The notes: generated by a model from the sequence alone, not told the origin. Positions 45,055-55,026 are shown, counted from the stretch's first letter. The stretch: DNA of 64,000 nucleotides from UBA1535 sp002323775 (GCA_031993545.1 DAMAHZ010000005.1:23990-87989), one strand, 5' to 3'. Program-made: numbers and translations.

Positions 45055-46971
45055 TTGACTAAAAAAATTTTTTCATTAATAGTTGTTACAATAATAACTT
45101 TTTCAGCATTCTTTAATGTCTATGCAGATGATAAATCTTATGGCTGTCAAAAGCTGGATATAAACATTACATTGCGAAATGATGGGACTGCTCTGTTTGA
45201 GGAGTTTTGGACTATGAAGTATGTCGGAGGGAAGTTTACTCGCTTTGAACGCAATATTCCTCTTGGTGGAAACTATTCTATAAAGAACTTTAAGGTTTCT
45301 GAGGGAGATGTGGAGTATGCTAAGCTTGATAAATTCGATAATAATAGACCTCTTAATAGCTATGCTATAGAAACCTCTAATAAAGAGCTTAAACTAGAGG
45401 CATATTATTCCGCTACTGATGAAACTAAGACTTTCAAAATGTCTTATGTTTTAGAAAATGCAGTGGTTATTCACGGTGATATAGCAGAATTTTATTGGAA
45501 GGTAATTGGCGATGAGTGGCAAATACCTCTTAATGATGTTTCTGTAAATATCTATTTGCCGAATGGAGCTAAAAAAGAGGATATCAGAGCTTGGGCTCAT
45601 GGACCTTTGACGGGTTTAGTGAGCATTGAGAGTGCTAATCTTGTGAAATTGACAGTGGATAAAGTTCCTACTAAGACATTTATTGAGGCTCGTATAGTTA
45701 CTCCTAAGAACTTGTTTATGGAAAGCACTAATTTCAGGAGTGGAAATGCACTTGATAAGATATTGGCTGAAGAACAAGGCTTTGCTGACAGGGCTAATGC
45801 TGAGCGTGATTCGGCTAAGAAAGATGTACTTACATTTATAATTTTACCAATATTGTTGCTCATAATATTAGCTACATATGTAATTGTGATTACTGTTAAA
45901 ATTAGAAAGAGATTTACTCCTGTATTTAAACCTGATTATTATAGAGAAATATCCGGGTCTGGCTTGAGTCCGTCTGAGGTTATTGATTTGATGGGATATT
46001 ATGGTCAAGTCGTAGCTTATGATGAGAGATTTACTTCTACATTGATGGACCTTAGTCTCAAGGGCTTTGTGACATTGAGCAAAGATGAGAATTTAAGTAA
46101 GAATAATTTGATTATAACGCTAAATAAAAAAACAATTGAAGTAATAAAAAATAATGGATTTGACATTGATTATTCAAAAAATAACGCTGCAAATAACAGA
46201 ATTAATAGTAATGACAATTTAAAACCACATGAAGTAACTATGCTTAAATTTTTATATGAAATGTCAGATGACAACTATACACTTACTTCAAAAAGTATTA
46301 AAAAATATACTGAAAAGCATTCTAATAAAGTTTTAGAAACTTTAAATAATTTTACAAAGCAATCATATGCTCAAATTAAAGCAAGAGGATATATTGATGA
46401 GTCTTTGAAAAAATATGTAGGTAAATATGTTTTAGCCATAATTGCTTTTATAGCTTTTACTGTGATTTCTTTTGTTTTTCAGCAGTTCGTTTTAGGAACA
46501 GCAATGCTTATTTTGACCTTTATAACTATATTTTCCCTAGTAGTTTGTAGAAGATTATCGCAAAGCGGTGAAGATGAATTGGCGTTATGGCAAGGATACA
46601 AGAATTTTCTGAAGGATTTCACTTCATTTAATGAAAAGGAGCTTCCGGACTTAATATTGTGGGAAAAATATATTGTTTATGCAGTGGCTATTGGTATGGG
46701 CAAGAAGATTCTTAAGGATCTGCCTAAAATGTATCCTCAGCTTAATGATGCAAATTATTATCACAACCACAATATGTATACTTTATATATGATGTATAGT
46801 ATAAACAATGGAAAGGCAAGCTTTGACAGCAATATGTTTGATTCAGTAAATAGCTTGGGCAAAAGTATACAAAATGCTTTCACTGCAAGTAGCTCTGGCA
46901 GCGGCGCAGGCGGTGGTTTCTCCTCTGGCGGTGGAGGCGGAGGAGGCGGTGGCGGAGGAGGCTGTAATTAG
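45055..46971 (+). CDS. DUF2207 membrane protein with glycine-rich C-terminus
   Basis: A 638-residue protein that starts at TTG after GGAGGTA. A signal peptide (about 1-24, ending FNVYA) is followed by an extracytoplasmic DUF2207 domain with FEEFWTMKYVGGKFTRFERN and YSATDETKTFKMSYVLENAV. A membrane helix lies at about 259-283 and two more at about 458-500. A cytoplasmic region in between contains GSGLSPSEVIDLMGYYGQVV. The end is SSGGGGGGGGGGGGCN, a low-complexity glycine tract usual in this family. It is paired with LemA, as in many bacteria; the function of the pair is unknown. Confidence 0.85.
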   Translation: MTKKIFSLIVVTIITFSAFFNVYADDKSYGCQKLDINITLRNDGTALFEEFWTMKYVGGKFTRFERNIPLGGNYSIKNFKVSEGDVEYAKLDKFDNNRPLNSYAIETSNKELKLEAYYSATDETKTFKMSYVLENAVVIHGDIAEFYWKVIGDEWQIPLNDVSVNIYLPNGAKKEDIRAWAHGPLTGLVSIESANLVKLTVDKVPTKTFIEARIVTPKNLFMESTNFRSGNALDKILAEEQGFADRANAERDSAKKDVLTFIILPILLLIILATYVIVITVKIRKRFTPVFKPDYYREISGSGLSPSEVIDLMGYYGQVVAYDERFTSTLMDLSLKGFVTLSKDENLSKNNLIITLNKKTIEVIKNNGFDIDYSKNNAANNRINSNDNLKPHEVTMLKFLYEMSDDNYTLTSKSIKKYTEKHSNKVLETLNNFTKQSYAQIKARGYIDESLKKYVGKYVLAIIAFIAFTVISFVFQQFVLGTAMLILTFITIFSLVVCRRLSQSGEDELALWQGYKNFLKDFTSFNEKELPDLILWEKYIVYAVAIGMGKKILKDLPKMYPQLNDANYYHNHNMYTLYMMYSINNGKASFDSNMFDSVNSLGKSIQNAFTASSSGSGAGGGFSSGGGGGGGGGGGGCN

Positions 46972-47020
46972 CCGCCATGGCATTCCAATATAACCACTAC
47001 AAAAAGAAAGGTGTTTTTAT

Positions 47021-47539
47021 ATGAAAATATTGGCAATATTAGTCATAATCCTAGGTTTTTACATAATCTATGTTTATAACAGAGCGCTTAGCTGGGAGCA
47101 AAAGGTTAGCAATAGCTGGTCACAGATAAGTGTTCAATTGAAGGCAAAAATAAACTTAATACCTAATTTGCTTGAAGTAACCAAGCAATACGCAGAGTAC
47201 GAAAAGGATTTATTTACATCAATAACGGAGCAAAGAACAAAGCTCATTAATTCGGAGTCTGCTAATGAAAATATTAGAAATAATTCAGATTTGAATCGTG
47301 ATATAAATAAATTATATGCAGTAGCAGAGTCATATCCGGACTTGAAAGCAAATGAAACATTTTTAAATTTACAGAATAAAATAACTGATATTGAAGATAA
47401 AATAGCTGTTTATAGACAATTTTATAATGACACAGTTATGCTGCACAACAGATTTATACAGTCATTTCCTCATAATATAGTTGCAGGTTTTTTCGGACAC
47501 AAGGAAATAGAGTATTTAAAATTTGATATAAATGATTAA
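47021..47539 (+). CDS. lemA: LemA family protein
   Basis: A 172-residue membrane-anchored four-helix protein. One N-terminal helix (ILAILVIILGFYIIYVYNRA) precedes SWEQKVSNSWSQISVQLKAK, INLIPNLLEVTKQYAEYEKD and YPDLKANETFLNLQNKITDI, EDKIAVYRQFYNDTV, all strong LemA signatures. It starts 50 bases after the DUF2207 stop with SD AAAGAAAGG, and a terminator follows closely, so the two form one operon. Confidence 0.92.
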   Translation: MKILAILVIILGFYIIYVYNRALSWEQKVSNSWSQISVQLKAKINLIPNLLEVTKQYAEYEKDLFTSITEQRTKLINSESANENIRNNSDLNRDINKLYAVAESYPDLKANETFLNLQNKITDIEDKIAVYRQFYNDTVMLHNRFIQSFPHNIVAGFFGHKEIEYLKFDIND

Positions 47540-47543
47540 TAAC

Positions 47544-47589
47544 AAAAAGGTCGTCAGTTAGCAAGATTGCTAAAAGACGACCTTTTTTT
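47544..47589. terminator. Terminator after LemA
   Basis: AAAAAGGTCGTC pairs with GACGACCTTTTTTT around an inner TTAGCAA/TTGCTAA stem. It also faces the convergent chemoreceptor gene. Confidence 0.9.
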
Positions 47590-47647
47590 AGAACTTAAAC
47601 TATAATACTAATTGATTTTTATATATTATACGAAAACTAAAAATTCA

Positions 47648-49333
47648 TTATATAGAATTCTTAAGCCTAAACTGTCTGACTAAATTCTTCAAAACTTCTG
47701 CTTGTCCAAACAGTTCTTCGCTCGCTGCCGCTGATTGCTCCGCTGTTGCTGAATTTGTTTGAACTACTGCTGAAATCTGTTCAATCGCCATTGTTATTTG
47801 CTCTGAAGCCTCAGCCTGCTCGTTTGATTTTTCTGAAATTGCATCGATTCCATTTGCTATATCTTCTGCCTGTTGAACTATGTTGTTTATTGATGTAGCA
47901 GTACTCTTTGCCATTTCTACACCTTCCTGAACAGCTCTTAGACTATTTTCTATCAATACTGTTGTATTTTTAACTGCATCTGATGATTTCGCAGCAAGGT
48001 TACGCACCTCATCTGCAACTACTGCAAAGCCCTTGCCTGCTGCTCCTGCTCTTGCTGCCTCAACGGCCGCATTAAGAGCCAAAATATTAGTTTGGAAGGC
48101 AATATCCTCGATAGATTTTACAATTTTTCTGATTTCTTCCGAAGAATCTGAAATACTGTTCATTGCAATCATCATATTTCTCATTTGCTCGTTTCCATTT
48201 TCAATCTCATGAGTTGTATGTCTAGTTGCAATGTTTGCTTTTTCACTGTTTTCTGCATTCTCTTTGATTTTTTCAGTTATATCTGAAATTGTAGCTGATA
48301 ATTCTTCTATACTGCTTGCCTGCTCTGTAGCTCCTTGTGAGAGTGCCTGAGCTCCTGCTGACACTTGATCAGAGCCACTGGAAACTTGTTCAGAAGCATT
48401 GATAATTTGTGTTAATGTATAATTCAAAGCAGATATAATTTTTTGCAATGAAGCTTTTATAGGTCCGAAATCTCCTATATAATCAATATTAACATCTAAA
48501 TCCATATTTCCATTTGACATTTCTGATAACTTCTCTGAAATGTCTGAAATATATTTTTTAAGAGTTTCCTTAGTAGATATTAAGCTATATGTAAGCATTC
48601 CTATTTCTGATGTATTTGGCTCTAAGTTAAAAGTAGATGACAAATTACCTTTAGATATTTCATTCATTTCATCTTTGATAGAAATTATTGGATTTATGAC
48701 TTCTTTCTTTGTATAAGTATTTATGACTATTTGTATTCCAATAGCAATTATTATTCCGATAAGTAGAAAGATTTGAAGCAATAAATTCCAAAATTTAACG
48801 TTTTCTATCTGAGTTTTAGTTCTATTTTCAAGCATAGACAAAAATTCAGACTTTAAATCAGATATTTTATCTATACCATCGTTGTATTCATCACCATAAA
48901 CGTAGTCAATGGCAGCACGAGTATTGCCTGTTTCTGCGTTTTTCATTGCAGCTTCCTCTAAAGGGATTAGTTTGTTTGAAATTTCAAACATTTCATCAAT
49001 TATTTTTTGCTCTTGTGCTGTGATGCCGATTTTTTGCATATTTTCAACACCGATATCCCTGTTTTTTAAGTTGTTGACCTCATTCTGATAGTTGTCATAG
49101 TGCTTTCGATCTGCACTTGCTGCGTATGCACGAACCTCATTTGTTAAGTACGCAGAACCATTCATGAAACGATTTGCATTTTCTGTTAAATCGATTTTGT
49201 CATTATAAGCTTTTGATAAGTTTTGACCCATAGTGTACACTCCTAAGGAGCTTGCCAGAACTACAATAAGCATAGCTATAATGATAATGCTCATAATAAG
49301 TACTGTTGTTGATTGTTTTACTGTTTTTTTCAT
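47648..49333 (-). CDS. Methyl-accepting chemotaxis protein
   Basis: A 561-residue transducer. TM1 (about 12-32) and TM2 (about 184-207) enclose a helical sensor domain of the 4HB type (YNDKIDLTENANRFMNGSAY). A HAMP domain follows, then the signalling coiled coil. The highly conserved hairpin tip FQTNILALNAAVEAARAGAA, then GKGFAVVADEVRNLAAKS, binds CheA and CheW. The C-terminus lacks a CheR/CheB-docking pentapeptide. The ligand is unknown. A receiver/CheX-like pair is encoded at the end of the window, so chemotaxis genes are present in the organism. Confidence 0.92.
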   Translation of the reverse strand: MKKTVKQSTTVLIMSIIIIAMLIVVLASSLGVYTMGQNLSKAYNDKIDLTENANRFMNGSAYLTNEVRAYAASADRKHYDNYQNEVNNLKNRDIGVENMQKIGITAQEQKIIDEMFEISNKLIPLEEAAMKNAETGNTRAAIDYVYGDEYNDGIDKISDLKSEFLSMLENRTKTQIENVKFWNLLLQIFLLIGIIIAIGIQIVINTYTKKEVINPIISIKDEMNEISKGNLSSTFNLEPNTSEIGMLTYSLISTKETLKKYISDISEKLSEMSNGNMDLDVNIDYIGDFGPIKASLQKIISALNYTLTQIINASEQVSSGSDQVSAGAQALSQGATEQASSIEELSATISDITEKIKENAENSEKANIATRHTTHEIENGNEQMRNMMIAMNSISDSSEEIRKIVKSIEDIAFQTNILALNAAVEAARAGAAGKGFAVVADEVRNLAAKSSDAVKNTTVLIENSLRAVQEGVEMAKSTATSINNIVQQAEDIANGIDAISEKSNEQAEASEQITMAIEQISAVVQTNSATAEQSAAASEELFGQAEVLKNLVRQFRLKNSI

Positions 49334-49644
49334 CTTGTGTCCTCCATGTCATAATTTAATTTTTAATTTGTCAGATGAAATTATTTTTGCGATCTCAACT
49401 GCTTTGAACCCTACACTAATTTCAACATATTGGTTCATATTCAGAAATTAGTGCTGTTCATATTCGTACTATAATTATACAATATTCATCAAAATATTAC
49501 AAATATTTTAAATCAATTTTTAAAATATTTTACCTAAAAAATAGAAAATTATGTTATAAACTTCTTTAAATATTTCTTTCAGTTTTATTTAGAACTGTGT
49601 TATAATATATGAATAACTAATTTTCATTGGAGAGCAGGTGCATT
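49334..49644. other. Divergent intergenic region
   Basis: Non-coding AT-rich DNA between the chemoreceptor gene and the TIM-barrel gene, with a TATAAT-like element about 40 bases before the latter. No RNA is recognised. Confidence 0.4.
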
Positions 49645-50574
49645 ATGGATAATATTTTTATGATAGGCATGGTATTTTCATACGACTTTGATAGATTTCA
49701 AAAGGAATTTAGAGAAAATTTCTTCGGACTTGAAGTTTGCTCACTGTCGAGTGAAGAAGATGTTGATAATCTACGTGATGAGGCTATCAAAAAAAATTTT
49801 AAATACGGAATTCATTATCCACTAAGACGAGGACTAAGTCCTGTGCGAGATGCACTGTTTTTATCTCTTGATTATGATGTTAAAAGAAATGCGTATGAAT
49901 TAATTGAAAATGAGTTAAAATATATTAAGGAAAAAAGACTAAAGCCTGAGCATGTACTTTTTCATTATCCTAAGCCGGTTATACTTAGAGATGATTTTAA
50001 TTTAACCAATTGGAGATTTGAGGACAAGTCAGAATATGTATTTGAATCTCAATATCCGGAGGAATTATTTATCAAAAATACTGAAGAATTTTTCAAGTGG
50101 ATTTCCGAGAAGGGCAAGGAGTATGGTTTTATACCTGTCTTAGAGTTTGATGGTTTAAATAAATATATTACAGAAAGTAATTTTTTAGAAAAACTTCTTG
50201 ATGAATATCAAGATATAAAAATGTGCTTGGATTTATCGAGGCTGCATTATCAACATAAGGTTCAGAAGGGTTTTGATGAAATAGATATAATTAAAAGATT
50301 TGCCAAATATTCGTATACAATTCATCTGTCTAATGTGTGCTGTGTAAATGATGATGTAGGAATTAGCCATTACCCTGCCTTAGAGGATTTAAAGGAAGAA
50401 GATGGATGGGCACCTATCCCTAAATACCTTAGAATTATAAAGCGTGAAAATCCTGATTTGAAGATATTATTTGAGCATAGGTCGTATTTGATTAGTAGTG
50501 AGCAATTAAATAATTGCTATAATTGGATAGATAGAATTTGGTTTAATAAAAAAAGACATGACAAAGCATATTAA
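49645..50574 (+). CDS. Sugar phosphate isomerase/epimerase-like TIM-barrel protein
   Basis: A 309-residue protein of the xylose isomerase-like (AP endonuclease 2) superfamily. Barrel strands include KYGIHYPLRRGL, HVLFHYPKPV, FIPVLEFDGL, IKMCLDLSRLHY, YTIHLSNVC and LKILFEHRS, providing the usual His, Glu and Asp metal ligands. The substrate is unknown. I choose the ATG at 49645, because the longer frame starts at a TTG (49627) inside the SD region GGAGAGCAGG. Confidence 0.75.
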   Translation: MDNIFMIGMVFSYDFDRFQKEFRENFFGLEVCSLSSEEDVDNLRDEAIKKNFKYGIHYPLRRGLSPVRDALFLSLDYDVKRNAYELIENELKYIKEKRLKPEHVLFHYPKPVILRDDFNLTNWRFEDKSEYVFESQYPEELFIKNTEEFFKWISEKGKEYGFIPVLEFDGLNKYITESNFLEKLLDEYQDIKMCLDLSRLHYQHKVQKGFDEIDIIKRFAKYSYTIHLSNVCCVNDDVGISHYPALEDLKEEDGWAPIPKYLRIIKRENPDLKILFEHRSYLISSEQLNNCYNWIDRIWFNKKRHDKAY

Positions 50575-50661
50575 TTAAAAGAACAAAGCCATATTTGGTA
50601 CTTACTTATAACAAATCAATAGGACAATAAAACGTCAATATGTCCACAGAAAGGAATAAAA

Positions 50662-51270
50662 ATGAAAACAAGCAGAAGAATTATATTGTCAAGCGGCAAT
50701 ACTCATAAGGTAAAAGAAATAAAAGAAATATTAAAGGATTTAGACATAGAGGTAGTTTCAAAGGATGATTTAGGCTTTAAGGACTTTGATGTAGTGGAGG
50801 ATAAGGACAGCTTAGAAGGCAATGCTTTTAAAAAGGCAGAGGAGCTGTCAAAGCTTGTAAAAGGAATAATAATAGCTGATGACACTGGATTGTTTGTAGA
50901 TGCCTTAGATGGAGCTCCGGGGGTATATTCCGCAAGATATGCAGGAGAACATGCAAACTACAAGGACAACAATGAGCTGCTTTTGAAAAATCTTGGCGGT
51001 GTTCCGATAGAAAAAAGAACTGCATGCTTCAAAACCGTCATAGCACTTGTATTAGAGGATGGCTCAAAGCTAAAGGCAGAGGGTGAATGCAGAGGCAAAA
51101 TTGGTTTTGAGGCGCATGGAGAAAATGGGTTTGGCTATGACCCTTTGTTCATTGTCGATGGTTTAGAAAAAACCTTTGGCGAGATGACAGATGAGGAAAA
51201 GAATTCACTAAGTCACAGAGCAAATGCGCTTAGAAATCTAAAAAATGTAATAGGAGAGATATTAAATTGA
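50662..51270 (+). CDS. rdgB: XTP/dITP diphosphatase (RdgB/HAM1 family)
   Basis: A 202-residue house-cleaning enzyme that hydrolyses dITP, dXTP and ITP to monophosphates. ILSSGNTHKVKEIKEIL is the N-terminal substrate loop; IIADDTGLFVDALDGAPGVY followed by SARYAG is the catalytic signature; GFGYDPLFIV and SHRANALRNL complete the site. The length is typical. Its stop overlaps the start of the phosphoesterase gene by four bases, a common arrangement in Clostridia. Confidence 0.93.
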   Translation: MKTSRRIILSSGNTHKVKEIKEILKDLDIEVVSKDDLGFKDFDVVEDKDSLEGNAFKKAEELSKLVKGIIIADDTGLFVDALDGAPGVYSARYAGEHANYKDNNELLLKNLGGVPIEKRTACFKTVIALVLEDGSKLKAEGECRGKIGFEAHGENGFGYDPLFIVDGLEKTFGEMTDEEKNSLSHRANALRNLKNVIGEILN

Positions 51271-51743
51271 GAATTTTAGTTTTAAGTGATACTCATGGTA
51301 ACACAATTGATACATATTTGAATAAAATTAAAAATGACGGTGAATTCGATATGTTTATACACTGCGGAGACTGCTGTAAGGATGTAGCTCATATATCGAA
51401 AACACTGAACATCAGCAAATTTATAAAAGTCAATGGAAACTGCGATTCAGGGCTGGAAGCGAACGATATTGAAGATGTTGTTATAGAAAATAAGAAGTTT
51501 ATCATAACGCATGGACACCTTTTTGGCGTTAAAAGAGACTTAGAGGAGCTTAAAAGATATGCAGAAAATCATGATGCAAATATAGTACTTTTTGGTCATA
51601 CTCACAAGTCACACAGCAAATTTGAAAATGGAATTCTGTACTTTAATCCCGGAACTGCGTGCATGCCAACCTTTGGAAAATACAGCTATGGCAAGCTTGC
51701 TATTGAAGATGGAAATATTTATGACGAAATAGTAGAGTGGTAA
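51267..51743 (+). CDS. YfcE/MJ0936-type metallophosphoesterase
   Basis: A 158-residue calcineurin-like phosphodiesterase. All metal motifs are visible: LSDTHGN, HCGDCCKD, VNGNCD, ITHGHLFG and FGHTHKS. It probably acts on small phosphodiesters; the physiological substrate is unknown. It is coupled to rdgB through an ATG-like TTG/TGA overlap of four bases and has an AGGAGA SD inside rdgB. DNA after it holds DnaA boxes. Confidence 0.9.
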   Translation: MRILVLSDTHGNTIDTYLNKIKNDGEFDMFIHCGDCCKDVAHISKTLNISKFIKVNGNCDSGLEANDIEDVVIENKKFIITHGHLFGVKRDLEELKRYAENHDANIVLFGHTHKSHSKFENGILYFNPGTACMPTFGKYSYGKLAIEDGNIYDEIVEW

Positions 51744-51881
51744 TGTATAATTATAAATAATAAATTTTTCAAGATATTTTTTAATAAAAATTTTTAATTT
51801 ATTCTTTACTTTTATTTAATAATTTGTTTCAAATATTACAAAAATGAAATTAATATTTAATAAACTTTATTAATTAACAAG

Positions 51882-52047
51882 TTATCAACAGCTGTGGATA
51901 AAGTTGTGCACAACTATAAAAAAACCTAAATTTTAAGCCATTTTTATGTCAAGAATTATTTTGAAAATTTTAAGGAAATTTTATTTTTAGAAAATCATAG
52001 TAATTTTTAACTTTAGTTATCCACAAGTTATCAACAACTGTGGATAA
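51882..52047. promoter_or_regulatory. DnaA-box cluster, two three-box modules
   Basis: Module 1: TTATCAACA (51882), TGTGGATAA (51893) and TTGTGCACAA (51904). Module 2: TTATCCACA (52017), TTATCAACA (52028) and TGTGGATAA (52039). Boxes within a module start exactly 11 bases apart. Three are perfect DnaA boxes, TTATCCACA in either orientation. No dnaA or dnaN gene is in view, so this is more likely a DnaA titration/regulatory cluster or the operator of the next gene than oriC itself. Confidence 0.7.
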
Positions 52048-52229
52048 AGTTAATTATATTTATTCAAAGGTCACAAATATTGAAATTTCCGTTAAAAGGA
52101 CAAATTATGTATATTTTATAAAAAGATATTTGTATAATTGTATAATTTGTAGTATCATGTAATATATAGTACTATCATCAAATTAAATAATATTTTATAT
52201 TAAAAGTAAATAAGAAATGAGGGATTATC

Positions 52230-53144
52230 ATGAATAAGTTGAATTTAAACAAATACAATGTTATGTCAAGTTATTTTGAGCCTTTCATAACTTGTGAAAT
52301 CAGGCTAGATAATATTACAAATGAGAATGAATTATATATTATTTATGCAAATGAACATTTTCTTAAATTTGCAGAGGTAACTGACATCAATTTTGAAAAC
52401 AGGAAATTTTCTGATGTTTGTCCTAGTTCAAAGGCATCTATTTTCGATTGGCCTTCAATTATCATGAATGCTGCTATGACTAATCGATACAAGATAATTG
52501 AGCAGTATATTGATTCCGTAGATAAATATGCGAGATTATTTATATTTGGATATGAAGAAGGCGTTTTTAATGTAATTATACAAGATGTAACAGAAAAAAA
52601 GCAAATTAACAGAATACTACAAGAAAAAAACAGACAAATTGAGTATCTCTTAGAGGATTTGAGGATAAAGAATGACAAGGATAATGTAACAAAGCTATAT
52701 AACTATCAATTTACAATGGATAGTCTGGATACAAGTATAAAAAATTATCACGAAGAAAATATAAAATTTTCTGTACTGTTGATAGATTTTAGAAACTTCA
52801 AGGAATTAAATTTGAATTATGGTTCAAAGGCCGCTGATAAGATGCTCATGGAAATGGGAGATTGTATTATTGCAAATACAAGAAAAATCGATTTCGCTTG
52901 CAGATATTTAGGTGATAAGTTCTTGGTAGTTTATAATGATGTTGATACAGATATTGCAAAAATATTATTTGATAGGTTGAAAAAAAGTTTAAAAAAAGTT
53001 ATAATATTATATGATGGTTCAGAGATACATTTTAATGGGGCCGGGATTGATTATTCTGGTCAGAAAAAAGAAGAAATTATCATTGAACTTGAAGAAAAGA
53101 TTAAAAAATCAAAATTATTGGGAACAGATATGATATTGCAGTAA
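52230..53144 (+). CDS. Degenerate GGDEF-domain protein
   Basis: A 304-residue protein with an N-terminal PAS-like region (ELYIIYANEHFLKFAEVTDI) and a C-terminal GGDEF fold: NVTKLYNYQFTMDSLDTSIK, FSVLLIDFRNFKELNLNYGS and KAADKMLMEMGDCI. The active-site loop reads CRYLGDKFLVVY instead of GGDEF, so diguanylate cyclase activity is doubtful; a receptor or regulatory role is more likely. The DnaA-box cluster lies 180 bases upstream. The next gene (DegV) begins after about 30 bases and may share its transcript. Confidence 0.75.
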   Translation: MNKLNLNKYNVMSSYFEPFITCEIRLDNITNENELYIIYANEHFLKFAEVTDINFENRKFSDVCPSSKASIFDWPSIIMNAAMTNRYKIIEQYIDSVDKYARLFIFGYEEGVFNVIIQDVTEKKQINRILQEKNRQIEYLLEDLRIKNDKDNVTKLYNYQFTMDSLDTSIKNYHEENIKFSVLLIDFRNFKELNLNYGSKAADKMLMEMGDCIIANTRKIDFACRYLGDKFLVVYNDVDTDIAKILFDRLKKSLKKVIILYDGSEIHFNGAGIDYSGQKKEEIIIELEEKIKKSKLLGTDMILQ

Positions 53145-53177
53145 AAATATATAATATAAATGAAGGGAACTTGCATT

Positions 53178-54014
53178 ATGGAAAATAAAATAATTGCTGA
53201 TAGTAGTGTTGATTTCAAGGAGAATAAGGAGTTTATTACAGATGGGCTTGAGATAGTACCTTTTAAGATACAAATTGATAATGAGGAAATAGTAGATACC
53301 GATCTAAGTACAGAAGAACTGATGAAAAAGATGAAAGCAAGTTTTAATCAAATAAAGACTGCCTGCCCTTCACCAAGCGAATTTTATGATTCGTTTTCAA
53401 AGGAAGGAGCATCCTTTGTTGTTACGATTTCTGCTGCTTTAAGCGGTTCTTACAATAGTGCAGTCCTAGCAAAAAATATGTTTTTGGAGAAGCTCCCTGA
53501 GGCATTGGTACATATTTTTGACACACAATCTGCCTGTGCCGGTGTAAATCTTGTAATTCTCAAGATAAAAGAATTGATTATGCAAAACTTAAAATTTGAT
53601 GAAATAATTACTTCTGTCAATAAATATATTTCCAAAATGAAAACCTTATTTATTTTAGATTCACTAGATAACCTTGTTAAAAACGGTAGAATAAGCAATT
53701 TAAAAGCTATGTTAGCATCATTTTTGCATATAGTTCCTATAATGGGTGAGAATGGCAAAGGAGAGATTGTACTTCTTGAGCAAGTAAGAGGTAATAAAAA
53801 AGCCTTTAATAGATTAGTTGATATGATTGGCGAATCTGGTGTGGATTTTGAAAACACCGTACTTGGCATAACTCATTCAAATGCTAAGGAAAAAGCTGAG
53901 AATTTAAAGAATGAAATTTTAAAAAGATTTAAGTTTAAGGATGTATTGATATTTGCAGCAGGAGGACTTAGCACAGTCTATGCAGATGATGGCGGGATTG
54001 TTGTAGTGTTTTAG
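53178..54014 (+). CDS. DegV family fatty-acid-binding protein
   Basis: A 278-residue DegV protein: IIADSSVDFKENKE at the start, then the fatty-acid carboxylate-binding SAALSGSYNSAVLA, LDSLDNLVKNGRISNLKAML and VYADDGGIVVVF at the end. DegV/FakB proteins present exogenous fatty acids to the kinase FakA. I use the ATG at 53178 (SD AAGGGA); the longer ATG at 53160 overlaps that SD. Confidence 0.88.
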   Translation: MENKIIADSSVDFKENKEFITDGLEIVPFKIQIDNEEIVDTDLSTEELMKKMKASFNQIKTACPSPSEFYDSFSKEGASFVVTISAALSGSYNSAVLAKNMFLEKLPEALVHIFDTQSACAGVNLVILKIKELIMQNLKFDEIITSVNKYISKMKTLFILDSLDNLVKNGRISNLKAMLASFLHIVPIMGENGKGEIVLLEQVRGNKKAFNRLVDMIGESGVDFENTVLGITHSNAKEKAENLKNEILKRFKFKDVLIFAAGGLSTVYADDGGIVVVF

Positions 54015-54151
54015 CTGTCTAATAATTAAAGATTAAAACTTTTAGAAGATGAGTTTGAAAAAGTATTAAATAGAATATAGATAATATACAAATATTTTTG
54101 AATTTTGTAAAATTAGTATACTTATACAAAATATCAATAAATGGAGGAACT

Positions 54152-55012
54152 ATGGATTATAAAAAACTTATATCAAACAGAAAATCAGTAAGAAATTATA
54201 AAAAAATTGCATTGAAAAATGAAGATATTAAAGAATTAGAAGCTTATGTCAATAAGGCTAAAAGATTAATTTCTGATATTGAGGTAGAAGCGATTTCTAT
54301 GGGCAATGAGGTGTTCTCAAAGCTTAACGGAAAAGTTGGGTATAAAGGATTCATGCTTGATGCACCTAACTATATATTGCTGTTGTCTGAGAAAAAAGAT
54401 GATTATCTAAAGAATGCAGGATATATAGGCGAAGGAATAGTTCTAAAAGCCTTAGATATGGAAATAGGCTCGTGCTGGGTAACTTTTGATGACAGCATCT
54501 TAGTAAAGTCCAGTCTTGGCATAAACAGTGATAAAGATGTTGTTGCAATTATAGCTCTTGGCTATGATGATAATAAAACAAAGGTGATAAATTTACATAA
54601 AACAGGTGAAAATATGTCAAAAACTAAACTTGATATAGTTTCAGACAATACATCTGAAAGACTTGGAGTAGAGGACATAGTTTATTTAAACACTTGGGGC
54701 AATGCTGCGACAGCAGAAGAATTAGAAAATAGAGCTTTGCTAAATGCTTTCCATTATTCAAGATTAGCTCCGTCAACTTTAAACAGACAGCCTTGGAGAT
54801 TTATCCTTGACGATGGTGTTGTAGTTTTAACAGTTAGAGAAGATGATTATACTGGCTCATATGAGGAAGAAGTAGATGCCGGTATAGTTATGCTATACTT
54901 TGAAGCAATAGTGGATTCAACACTTACAGACATAACATGGACATTAAATGCTCCTGAAAAGAAATATAATATCCCTGATAATTATGAAATTATTGGATAT
55001 TGCAATATATAG
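54152..55012 (+). CDS. Nitroreductase family protein (TM1586-like)
   Basis: A 286-residue FMN-dependent nitroreductase homologue made of two similar halves: YKKLISNRKSVRNYKKIALK at the N-terminus, then YHSRLAPSTLNRQPW-like NAFHYSRLAPSTLNRQPWRF, the FMN-binding signature, in the second half. The nitro-substrate or physiological acceptor is unknown. I use the ATG at 54152, which has GGAGG five bases upstream; a longer TTG frame runs through AT-rich leader DNA. A terminator follows. Confidence 0.82.
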   Translation: MDYKKLISNRKSVRNYKKIALKNEDIKELEAYVNKAKRLISDIEVEAISMGNEVFSKLNGKVGYKGFMLDAPNYILLLSEKKDDYLKNAGYIGEGIVLKALDMEIGSCWVTFDDSILVKSSLGINSDKDVVAIIALGYDDNKTKVINLHKTGENMSKTKLDIVSDNTSERLGVEDIVYLNTWGNAATAEELENRALLNAFHYSRLAPSTLNRQPWRFILDDGVVVLTVREDDYTGSYEEEVDAGIVMLYFEAIVDSTLTDITWTLNAPEKKYNIPDNYEIIGYCNI

Positions 55013-55026
55013 AAATGAAAAAGTGC

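Noticed and set aside
51882..52047. Chromosomal origin oriC
   Set aside because: Boxes are convincing, but no dnaA, dnaN, rnpA or rpmH gene is near, so I call only a DnaA-box cluster.
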